Source: Eubacteriales bacterium (GTDB lineage Bacteria > Bacillota > Clostridia > Lachnospirales > Lachnospiraceae). From it: a DNA stretch of 64,000 nucleotides. Below, piece by piece: positions 35,835 through 43,447 of the stretch. Below the pieces are notes generated by a model. The model was not told where the DNA came from. It saw only the letters and a program-made list of their open reading frames with translations, and did not search any database. Positions within the stretch are counted from its first letter, which is position 1. Every line of letters begins with the position of its first letter. Made by a program: the position numbers and the translations under genes. The DNA is taken from assembly GCA_030536575.1 (NCBI GenBank), contig JAUNPS010000002.1, positions 124,001-188,000 of the forward strand, written 5' to 3'.

Positions 35835-37718
35835 TTACTCCAACTGCGCAATCTCATGATACAGATCCGCATACCGCCCATTCATCTTCAGCAGCTCCTC
35901 ATGCGTCCCCCTCTCCACAATCCTCCCCTTCTCCAAAACCATAATCGCATTCGACTTCCTCACCGTCGACAGCCGATGCGCAATCACAAACGTCGTCCGA
36001 TCCCTCATAATCGCATCCATCCCCTCCTCAATATGCCTCTCCGTCCTGGTATCCACCGAACTCGTCGCCTCATCCAGAATCAAAATCGGCGCCTTCGAAA
36101 TCGCCGCCCTGGCAATATTCAGAAGCTGCCTCTGGCCCTGGGAAAGATTCGCGCCATCCTGCTCCAGAACCGTATCATACCCATGCTCCAGATTCACAAT
36201 AAACGAATGCGCGGAAGCAATCTTCGCCGCCTCCTCCACTTCCGCATCCGTCGCATCCAGCCGCCCATACCGGATATTCTCCCGCACCGTCCCGGTAAAC
36301 AAATGCGTATCCTGCAAAACCATCGCCACATTGCTCCGAAGGAATCCCCGGTTAATCTTCTCGATCGGAACCCCGTCCACCGTGATCGTCCCCGTCTGAA
36401 TATCATAAAACCTGGAAAGCAGGTTCGTCACCGTCGTCTTCCCCGCACCCGTAGAACCCACGAACGCAATTTTCTGTCCCGGCTTCGCATAAAGTGAAAT
36501 ATCATGCAGCACCGACACCTCCGGCGTATACCCGAAATCCACGTGATCCACCACAATGTTTCCCTCGATCTTCGTCATCGGCACGGTCTGCTCCGTCTCC
36601 CGCTCCGGCTCCTGATCCAGCACCTCGAACACCCGCTCCGCGCCCGCCAGCGCCGAAAACACATTGTTCATCTGCATGGAAATCTCATTGATCGGCCTGT
36701 TAAACTGCCTGGTATAATTGACGGAAATCGCCAGCCCGCCCAGGTCGAATCCCTGCTTCACCACCAGAACCGCGCCCACGCACGCCGTCAGCGCATAGCT
36801 CAGATTACAGAGCTGGTGCGTCACCGGCCCCATAATCCCGGACTGGAACTGCGCCTTAATCTGCGCGTTCATCAGCTCTTCATTCAGATAATCAAATTCA
36901 TCCGTCGCAATTTCCTCGTGATTAAAAATCTTCACAACCTTCTGCCCGGTAATCGTTTCCTGCGCAAATCCGTTCAAAATCCCAAGATTCCGCTGCTGCG
37001 CAGAGTAGGCCTTCCGCCCCGCTTTGATGATCATTTTACTCACCAGCGTCAGAACCGGCGTCATCAGAATGGTCATCAGCCCAAGCACCACATTCGTATA
37101 CAGCATCAGGACAATCGTTCCGACAATGGTAATGCTTCCGGAAATGATCTGAATCAAGGTGGTATTCAGCATCTCCCCCACCGCATCCACATCATTGGTA
37201 AAACGGCTCATAATATCCCCGGTCGTGTGGTTGTCAAAATAGCGGATCGGCAGCGTCTGAAGCTTGTCAAACAGCTCCTTCCTCATCCGGAGCAGGGATT
37301 TCTGGGAAACTTGCAGCATAATCCTCTGCTGAAGCCACTGGCTGAACACCGCGGCCGCATAAACCGCTGCCAGCACCAAAAGCGCCTGGGCCAGCCCCGC
37401 AATCCTTCCCGAAAGATCGCTTTCCGCCGGATCATAATAGATAAACCGGTTAATCACCGGACGCAGCATATAAGAAGCCGTCAGCGAAGACGCCGTGTAA
37501 ACCAGCACCGCAATCACCGCGCATACGATCAGCTTCCGTTCCTGCCCCAGATATTTCATCAGCCGGAGAATCGTCCCCTTCGTATCTTTAGGCTTTCCCT
37601 GAGCGCCCATAGCCCGCCCCCGGCCCGGCCCTCTTCCCAGATTCATTTCCTTTTTCTGGCCGCCTGCGGAAGCATATCCGTACTTTTTCTGAAGCCGCTT
37701 CGCACGTTCCTGATCCAT
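35835..37718 (-). CDS. Heterodimeric ABC exporter, consensus-site half
   Basis: A 627-residue half-transporter of the multidrug type: a basic N-terminal tail, six membrane helices (about 50-320), then an ATPase domain. Walker A is GSTGAGKTT, the signature is LSQGQ (non-standard), and Walker B is ILILDEATS with the catalytic Glu. The start lies one base after the partner gene's stop, with GGAGG upstream. It likely pumps drugs or lipids, as BmrCD/LmrCD-type exporters do. Confidence 0.92.
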   Translation of the reverse strand: MDQERAKRLQKKYGYASAGGQKKEMNLGRGPGRGRAMGAQGKPKDTKGTILRLMKYLGQERKLIVCAVIAVLVYTASSLTASYMLRPVINRFIYYDPAESDLSGRIAGLAQALLVLAAVYAAAVFSQWLQQRIMLQVSQKSLLRMRKELFDKLQTLPIRYFDNHTTGDIMSRFTNDVDAVGEMLNTTLIQIISGSITIVGTIVLMLYTNVVLGLMTILMTPVLTLVSKMIIKAGRKAYSAQQRNLGILNGFAQETITGQKVVKIFNHEEIATDEFDYLNEELMNAQIKAQFQSGIMGPVTHQLCNLSYALTACVGAVLVVKQGFDLGGLAISVNYTRQFNRPINEISMQMNNVFSALAGAERVFEVLDQEPERETEQTVPMTKIEGNIVVDHVDFGYTPEVSVLHDISLYAKPGQKIAFVGSTGAGKTTVTNLLSRFYDIQTGTITVDGVPIEKINRGFLRSNVAMVLQDTHLFTGTVRENIRYGRLDATDAEVEEAAKIASAHSFIVNLEHGYDTVLEQDGANLSQGQRQLLNIARAAISKAPILILDEATSSVDTRTERHIEEGMDAIMRDRTTFVIAHRLSTVRKSNAIMVLEKGRIVERGTHEELLKMNGRYADLYHEIAQLE

Positions 37719-37719
37719 G

Positions 37720-39444
37720 TTATGCCTCCTCCTTCTGCGAATAATAAATTTCCTGATAGGTGACGCACCGTTTAATCAACTCCGCATGCGTCCCCACATC
37801 CTCGATTTTGCCCTTATCCAGAACCACGATCTGATCCGCGTCGATCACCGAACTGATTCGCTGCGCAATGATCAGCTTCGTCATTCCCTGCAGTTCCTCC
37901 CGGAACGCCTTGCGGATTCCCGCATCCGTCGCCATATCCACCGCACTGGTAGAATCGTCCAGAATCAGGATCTTCGGATTCTTCAAGAGCGCCCTGGCAA
38001 TGCAGAGCCGCTGACGCTGGCCGCCGGACAGGTTCGTCCCGCCCTGCTCCAGCTCCGTCTCATACCCCTCCGGGAAGCTTCGGATAAACTCATCCGCATG
38101 CGCAATCCGGCACGCCCATACAAGCTCCTCCATCGTGGCGTCTTCCTTCCCCCACCGCAGATTTTCCGCAATGCTTCCGGAAAAGAGTGTATTTTTCTGC
38201 AAGACCACCGCCACGCCGTCGCGCAGCTTCTTCAAAGACAGGTCTTTCACATCCGTCCCGTCCACCAAAACCGTCCCCTCGTCGGCGTCATAAAGCCTTG
38301 GAATCAACGAAATCAGCGAAGTCTTTCCGCTGCCCGTAGACCCTACGATCCCCACAAACTGACCGGCCTGAATCGTCAGATTCACATCGTCCAGCACCTT
38401 CTCCCGGCTGTTTTTCCGATACCGGAACGATACATGCTGAAATGCGATTTCGCCTTTTTCAATGTCTTTGTCCTTCTGCGCCGCATGGTCGTCCGTCAAA
38501 TCCACCTCAGCTTCCAGGATCTCGGAAATTCTCCGGTCGGACGCGGCCGCCCTGGTTCCCTGAAGAAAAATATTCGCCAGGAAATTCAGCGCCGTCAAAA
38601 TCTGGGACAAATACGTAATAAACGCGGTCAGCGTCCCTACTTCCATGCCGCCGACCATAATCTGTTTTCCGGCAAACCACACCACCGCCAGCGTCGTGAC
38701 ATTGATCGCCAATGCAGAGATCGGCTGCATGAAAATCATCATTTTCAGGGCGGAAATGCTCTTTTCCATCAGCACTTCATTGATCCCGGCAAATTTCTCT
38801 TTCTCGCTTTCTTCCCGCACGAAGGATTTAATCACGCGTTCATTCGTGATCGTCTCATTAATCTGGTTATTCAGGCCGTCCAGTTTTTCCTGCATCACCG
38901 TGTACCGGGGCGAAGCCGTCCGGATCAAAAGCCCAATCGCCAGCGCCAGCACCGGAATTACCGCGCAGATCACCAGCGCCAGCTTTGGATTCAGCGCAAA
39001 GGACATGCAGACGCCGCCGATCAGCATGACCGGACTTCGAAAGCACCCGCGCATCAGGCTTTGGGCGAAGTTCTGGATCTGGGTAATGTCGTTTGTAATA
39101 CGAGTAATGAGAGAACCTGTAGAAAATGTGTCGATATTGGCAAAAGAGAATTTCTGAATTTTTCGAAAGGTCTTTCCACGCACATCGGCAGCCAGCCGTG
39201 AGGAACCCCGTATGGCAAACCACGCGCCCAGAACGCCGCTCACAAGCATCACGACGGCCACGGCAGCCATCAGCAGGCCGTTTTGGCGGATGTAGGGAAT
39301 GTCTCCGGCCGCCGCGCCGCGGTCAATCATGTTGGCGTTCAGGTAGGGCAGGATGAATTCGCCGCTGGCTTCTAGGATCATAAACAGAGGAGCCAGAATA
39401 AAACAGTGAAGGTTCTTTTTTATCGAGTCTCGATATTTGTTCAT
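37720..39444 (-). CDS. Heterodimeric ABC exporter, degenerate-site half
   Basis: A 574-residue half-transporter with six membrane helices and an ATPase domain. Walker A is GSTGSGKTS, the signature LSGGQ is standard, but Walker B reads ILILDDSTS, with Asp in place of the catalytic Glu. With the partner's LSQGQ signature this makes one degenerate ATP site, as in TM287/288-type exporters. The frame is open to 39498, but a consensus promoter covers that part, so I place the start at the ATG at 39444 (MNKYRDSIKKN), behind AAGGCGG. Confidence 0.88.
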   Translation of the reverse strand: MNKYRDSIKKNLHCFILAPLFMILEASGEFILPYLNANMIDRGAAAGDIPYIRQNGLLMAAVAVVMLVSGVLGAWFAIRGSSRLAADVRGKTFRKIQKFSFANIDTFSTGSLITRITNDITQIQNFAQSLMRGCFRSPVMLIGGVCMSFALNPKLALVICAVIPVLALAIGLLIRTASPRYTVMQEKLDGLNNQINETITNERVIKSFVREESEKEKFAGINEVLMEKSISALKMMIFMQPISALAINVTTLAVVWFAGKQIMVGGMEVGTLTAFITYLSQILTALNFLANIFLQGTRAAASDRRISEILEAEVDLTDDHAAQKDKDIEKGEIAFQHVSFRYRKNSREKVLDDVNLTIQAGQFVGIVGSTGSGKTSLISLIPRLYDADEGTVLVDGTDVKDLSLKKLRDGVAVVLQKNTLFSGSIAENLRWGKEDATMEELVWACRIAHADEFIRSFPEGYETELEQGGTNLSGGQRQRLCIARALLKNPKILILDDSTSAVDMATDAGIRKAFREELQGMTKLIIAQRISSVIDADQIVVLDKGKIEDVGTHAELIKRCVTYQEIYYSQKEEA

Positions 39445-39478
39445 CTTTATTTCCGCCTTTTCTTTGGAATCAGCCTTC

Positions 39479-39508
39479 ATTATAGACTTTTTTTTCATCT
39501 ATAGTCAA
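39479..39508 (-). promoter_or_regulatory. Promoter of the ABC exporter operon
   Basis: On the minus strand TTGACT (39503-39508) and TATAAT (39479-39484) are 18 bases apart. The palindrome ATCGAG-T-CTCGAT (39422-39434) lies shortly downstream, near the start codon, and might be an operator. Confidence 0.7.
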
Positions 39509-39550
39509 GAAATAAAGTAAGGCTGCGCGCAGATTTCTCCGGCACAGCCT

Positions 39551-39583
39551 TTACTGTTCACTCGTACCTCGTTCCAGTAACAA
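39551..39583 (+). repeat. Partial copy of the MITE left end
   Basis: These 33 bases are identical to 47746-47778, the left end of the MITE, in the same orientation. They form a hairpin with TTACTG and CAGTAA arms. No matching right end is seen nearby. The rest of the gap 39499-39711 holds a GC-rich hairpin at about 39585-39606 and an AAGGCTG/CAGCCTT stem (39516-39552) that may terminate the next gene. Confidence 0.75.
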
Positions 39584-39711
39584 ATCGCGCTCCGCGCGGA
39601 AGCGCCATGCAGACCTCGCCGCCGCTTTTGCCTGCCCACGAAGGATATCGTCTATCATGTGCGGCGTCAAAACGTCATCTTTACATCTTCTCCGTGCTGA
39701 TCTGCTTCATT

Positions 39712-40773
39712 TTAATAGCAGATACTGAAATACAGCGCACTGTATGGCTCAATCGTATCCATATCCATGATGCAGGCTTCGGAAGAAATGCTGTCGAGCT
39801 GCATCCGCCTGGCCTTGTCTTTATAATTATCCGGCTGCGCCTCAGCAGCAAAGACAAGTCCGTCATACTCTTCGGGCATGCAGACAAGATAGCTCTTCGT
39901 AAAGACAGCGCCCCAGTCCGCCACGTTATACTGCCAATCCTCAGCATAAGAAAACTCAATCAGATAACTGTTGCCTCTAAAGCTCACGGTGTGAAGATCG
40001 TAATTCTCTCCGCGATTGCTGTTAGCGGTGAGCCACATCCCGGTATAAAAATCGTAGAGTTCACAGTCAACATTGATAACATACTGCTGTCTGAAATATG
40101 GAATGGAGATTTCCGGAATGTAACAGATCGCATCGACCTGAAGTTTCCTGATTCCATTACGGATGTAATCTACTTTCTTTCTTACTTCCCAGTAGCAGTC
40201 ATCCGCGCTGTAGCCGTCACCGAGATCAGAATAACTGCAAACGCCATCCTCCAGGAGAAACGTTCCCATATCCACTGCGGCATTGATCTCAAGACCATTG
40301 CGTAAGAAATAGGGTTCGCTGGACTGAATCCCTTCCACAGGGAAGAGTGAACCGCCGTTGGCAAGATCGATCAGATCCCCGCTCACAGTACGGTCAAGCT
40401 GCAGTACATCCCCGCTGCCATCGAAGTGGAGTGTCACGCCGTACTCGTCCGCCCACAGAACGCCCGATTCTATGACCTCATCCTGATCGTTCACGAATGA
40501 CCATGTGGCATCGTCATAAATATGCATCCAAAGATTCTCGCCGCTGTATTCCCAAAGGCCGACATAATCCGGCAAATAACCATCTTCGGAATCCGTCGGC
40601 TCATTGCCCTCATTGTCGTGCGTAATCGTGCCGCTTCCGACCACCACGCCGGATACGCGCCAGTCACCGCCGACTGCATTTCCATCGTCATCCGACCAAC
40701 CGCAGGCAGCAAGGCTCGGCCAAAGGATCGCTGCCAGCAAAAGAGCAAGCCGCTGTCTCAATCGTTTTCGCAT
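39712..40773 (-). CDS. Secreted lipoprotein 1 of unknown function
   Basis: A 353-residue protein with a lipoprotein signal ending LAAC before GWSDDDGN. The mature part has an acidic linker (GNEPTDSEDGYLPD) and then a beta-rich repeat-like domain, GLWEYSGENLWMHIYDDATWSF, similar in layout to the proteins of the next genes. The ATG at 40773 has AGGGG six bases upstream; the frame opens slightly earlier at a GTG. It is last in the set of secreted proteins below the LuxR-type regulator. Function unknown. Confidence 0.7.
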   Translation of the reverse strand: MRKRLRQRLALLLAAILWPSLAACGWSDDDGNAVGGDWRVSGVVVGSGTITHDNEGNEPTDSEDGYLPDYVGLWEYSGENLWMHIYDDATWSFVNDQDEVIESGVLWADEYGVTLHFDGSGDVLQLDRTVSGDLIDLANGGSLFPVEGIQSSEPYFLRNGLEINAAVDMGTFLLEDGVCSYSDLGDGYSADDCYWEVRKKVDYIRNGIRKLQVDAICYIPEISIPYFRQQYVINVDCELYDFYTGMWLTANSNRGENYDLHTVSFRGNSYLIEFSYAEDWQYNVADWGAVFTKSYLVCMPEEYDGLVFAAEAQPDNYKDKARRMQLDSISSEACIMDMDTIEPYSALYFSICY

Positions 40774-40799
40774 AATAACCCCTTCCCCCTTTCTCTCCG

Positions 40800-42146
40800 T
40801 CACTCCATCCGATAGTAGGAGCCTTCATCTCCCCATCCCAGAACGTCGTCAGCGAAATCGAATACACGGATGGAAACGCCGTCATACATTGTGGAATCCG
40901 CATAATAGGTGCTGGCCTCATCTGTCGAATAGGTAAGGATGCCGCAATCCATTTCCACTGCCTCAGCCTCCCCAGGCGCGCGCTGGTAATAACTCCAGTT
41001 CCCATATCCGTCAATCACAAGAAATGTTTCCGCCGCAAAATCTCCATCATAGTACCAGATCCCTTCAAATTCGGAAACATTGCGCTGATAGAGTTCCGGT
41101 ATGTTGTCCATGCCGCTGGTATCTGCCTCGGTAATGTTCTCAATCAAGTCCTCATTGGGAGCATCGTCTGCAATCCAGGCATCTTCTTCACTTTCAGACA
41201 GATACAGATTGCTAAAAATATTTTGGTAAACTTCCTCCATTCCTTCTGCCGCGTCAAGGGTGGCGCAAAAGCCATAAAGATAAGTGAAGTTGTCCGTATC
41301 CGCCGCAAAAATTGTCCACTTCCGCGCATCTTCATTCTCACCGGCAACGTAGGTTATGATATACACGGGATAGCTTAAATTCGCTGTAAAATCATCATCC
41401 TTGTAAACGGACAGGAGTTCATAGGTATCTGCCTCTCCTAGGGATAGGGCACATCCAATCAGGTAATCCTCTAAATCCTGCACATCCACGGCCAAGCTGC
41501 TTTTCTGCGCCATATTCACAATGATGATCTGGCCGCCCTCAGCGGCATCCATATAGTAATAGGCGCCATCCGAATAGTTATCGGCCTGCAATGTCTGCAT
41601 ATTCGTAAACGGAAGCGCGCCGCCCATCAATACCGGAATGGTTCCGTCCGTGTCAGGGTCTTCGTCTAGGATCAGATCACCCCAGCCATCGTCGAACTGC
41701 TCAGAATACTCCGCGATTTTCTGGTCGTATTCTGCCGCGTCATAACCGGTGTCCATGAAAATGGAGACGCTGCTGTCCGGCGGCATCAGAATAAGATAGT
41801 CGCCATGCTCAAAGAACAGGGGATCCTGCGGAGCATAGTACGGATTGACCGGCTCGCCGTCTTCACCATAGAACTGAAAGTTGAATCCATCATTTGTCAG
41901 TTCTGCCTCGGTAAACTTGCCCAGGTCGATATCCGCGCTTTCTCCTTCTTCCAGCGTTGTTTCAATACGGTTTGGGCCCCAGTCCTCATCCGATGTCAGG
42001 CTGCAGCGAATATCCGCGATCGGATAGGTCGTGCGGTTTACCACCGTGATCTGCATGGGCCACTTCCTCTCTCCGAAGCCCGCCAGCAAAACCAGGCTCA
42101 GAACTGCCAGCGCCAATATGCTTAAATATTTTTTCTTGTTTTTCAT
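40800..42146 (-). CDS. Secreted protein 2 with mutated lipobox
   Basis: A 448-residue protein with an N-terminal membrane segment (KKYLSILALAVLSLVLLAGF). The position where a lipobox Cys is expected is Phe (LLAG-F-GERK, codon TTC; TGC would be Cys). The mature part has an immunoglobulin-like start (MQITVVNRTTYPIADIRCSL), a middle domain resembling a sensor fold, and a C-terminal FEGIWYYDGDFAAETFLVID domain like that of lipoprotein 1. AAGGAGG lies upstream of the ATG at 42146. Function unknown. Confidence 0.7.
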   Translation of the reverse strand: MKNKKKYLSILALAVLSLVLLAGFGERKWPMQITVVNRTTYPIADIRCSLTSDEDWGPNRIETTLEEGESADIDLGKFTEAELTNDGFNFQFYGEDGEPVNPYYAPQDPLFFEHGDYLILMPPDSSVSIFMDTGYDAAEYDQKIAEYSEQFDDGWGDLILDEDPDTDGTIPVLMGGALPFTNMQTLQADNYSDGAYYYMDAAEGGQIIIVNMAQKSSLAVDVQDLEDYLIGCALSLGEADTYELLSVYKDDDFTANLSYPVYIITYVAGENEDARKWTIFAADTDNFTYLYGFCATLDAAEGMEEVYQNIFSNLYLSESEEDAWIADDAPNEDLIENITEADTSGMDNIPELYQRNVSEFEGIWYYDGDFAAETFLVIDGYGNWSYYQRAPGEAEAVEMDCGILTYSTDEASTYYADSTMYDGVSIRVFDFADDVLGWGDEGSYYRME

Positions 42147-42182
42147 GACTTTTCCTCCTTTTCCTCTCAATCAAAATCTTCG

Positions 42183-42422
42183 TTAATGTTCCTGCTCTGC
42201 CATTGCCAAAATTTCATCATGGCTCAATTCCACATTTCCGAAACGGATAAAAATGCCGTCCGTTACCGCATTGTTCCACGTCTGCAAATCGGCAAGAGGC
42301 CGAAAGCGGAGCTTATCCAGATAAGGCTTCATATTCAGGAACAACCGGCTGCCGGATACAAAGTCAACTTGCAAAATATACGGTTCCAGCGGCTTTACCG
42401 CTGAAATGTATCTTCGTTCCAT
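42183..42422 (-). CDS. DUF2442 domain-containing protein
   Basis: A 79-residue protein matching DUF2442: VKPLEPYILQVDFVSGSRLFLNMKPYL, then FRPLADLQTWNNAVTDGIFIRFGNVELSHDEILAMA. The fold is known but its role is not; DUF2442 proteins often sit with toxin-like or regulatory genes. The ATG at 42422 has GGGGAGGAA upstream. The frame is open further left but overlaps the next gene and lacks family similarity there. Confidence 0.8.
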   Translation of the reverse strand: MERRYISAVKPLEPYILQVDFVSGSRLFLNMKPYLDKLRFRPLADLQTWNNAVTDGIFIRFGNVELSHDEILAMAEQEH

Positions 42423-42447
42423 ACCGTTTCCTCCCCTATAGTGCTTT

Positions 42448-43296
42448 TCAGCGTTCTCTCCAATAATACTCCGTCGAATCTCCCTCAAAACAAATCTTGC
42501 TGTTTTCAAACTTCCATGCCGAAGTATAGGTGAATGTCGTACCGCTCCGCAAGCGGCGCTTCCTTCCAAAACTGAGTACGATACCATCTGCTTCGCCGAC
42601 CTGAACATCTCCCTGTTCCGGGTAAAATTCATACCAATAGATGGTATCCCTCTGAACCTTAAAATAGCAGAGGCTGTTCCTGTCTCCGTCAGGATACCAA
42701 TATCCCTCGGCGACCATATTGTCCATATCATCGGAAGAAATGATTTCATGTTCCTGTATGCGCATATCTTCAATGGAATCATACCCCAACTGCTCCGCCG
42801 GATTATCCTCCGCGGAATCTGTGAGCAGCCAAGAAAAATCTCCCTCAAATTCTTCCTGGGTACTGGACGCCGGAGTTTTCATCACAAATACGCCAAAGTT
42901 ATAAAGCTCCATATCGCCGTCATAATTGGCCGCAAACTGATAGGCATTGCCATCATGCTGGTTAAAAAAGTAGATATAGGCGTATTCCGGCACATTCTGC
43001 GCACTGCCGCTGGCTATCACCTCCTCATCGCGGTAGAGTGTAAAATACATGCCGCCGTCGGCTGAAGTAATTTCCAGGGTGTCGCCCCTGGCGTCGCCGA
43101 CGCCTTCCCAGTCGCCGAAATACTCCTCATATCCGGAATTATCGGCGGCAGAGTCATAGGCAGCTCCCTCAATGACACCTGGAGCACGGTAATCTTCGCT
43201 TTCCTCTTCATTGCTCCCGCAAGCGGAAAGACCAAGGCATATGGCCGATGTCATCAAAAAAGCTCTCCATTTCTTCCATTTCTTCCATTTTTTCAT
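42448..43296 (-). CDS. Secreted lipoprotein 3 of unknown function
   Basis: A 282-residue lipoprotein: basic start MKKWKKWKKWRAF, then a hydrophobic segment ending LSAC before GSNEEESED. The mature part has a GDWEGVGDARGDTLEITSADGG domain of the same WxG...beta pattern as the neighbouring secreted proteins, and a second such domain near the C-terminus (SDDMDNMVAEGYWYPDGDRN). GGAGGTGAGG precedes the ATG. First of the secreted set. Confidence 0.72.
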   Translation of the reverse strand: MKKWKKWKKWRAFLMTSAICLGLSACGSNEEESEDYRAPGVIEGAAYDSAADNSGYEEYFGDWEGVGDARGDTLEITSADGGMYFTLYRDEEVIASGSAQNVPEYAYIYFFNQHDGNAYQFAANYDGDMELYNFGVFVMKTPASSTQEEFEGDFSWLLTDSAEDNPAEQLGYDSIEDMRIQEHEIISSDDMDNMVAEGYWYPDGDRNSLCYFKVQRDTIYWYEFYPEQGDVQVGEADGIVLSFGRKRRLRSGTTFTYTSAWKFENSKICFEGDSTEYYWRER

Positions 43297-43389
43297 TTCC
43301 TCACCTCCTGATCAATCTTCTTCACGCATCTGTGTACATCCGCCCGGAAAGCTTTTGCTTTATAAGATTTATCGTAATCCCATAAAGTA

Positions 43390-43428
43390 AAAATCCACTG
43401 TACAAATACTGTACAATGGATTAAAAAA
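43390..43428 (-). terminator. Terminator of the LuxR-type regulator gene
   Basis: AATCCA-c-TGTACA (43392-43404) pairs with TGTACA-a-TGGATT (43410-43422), one mismatch, with A/T runs on both sides. The minus strand ends in TTTTTA. The exact TGTACA repeats might also be a regulator site. Confidence 0.7.
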
Positions 43429-43447
43429 GATAACTATTAACCAAAGG

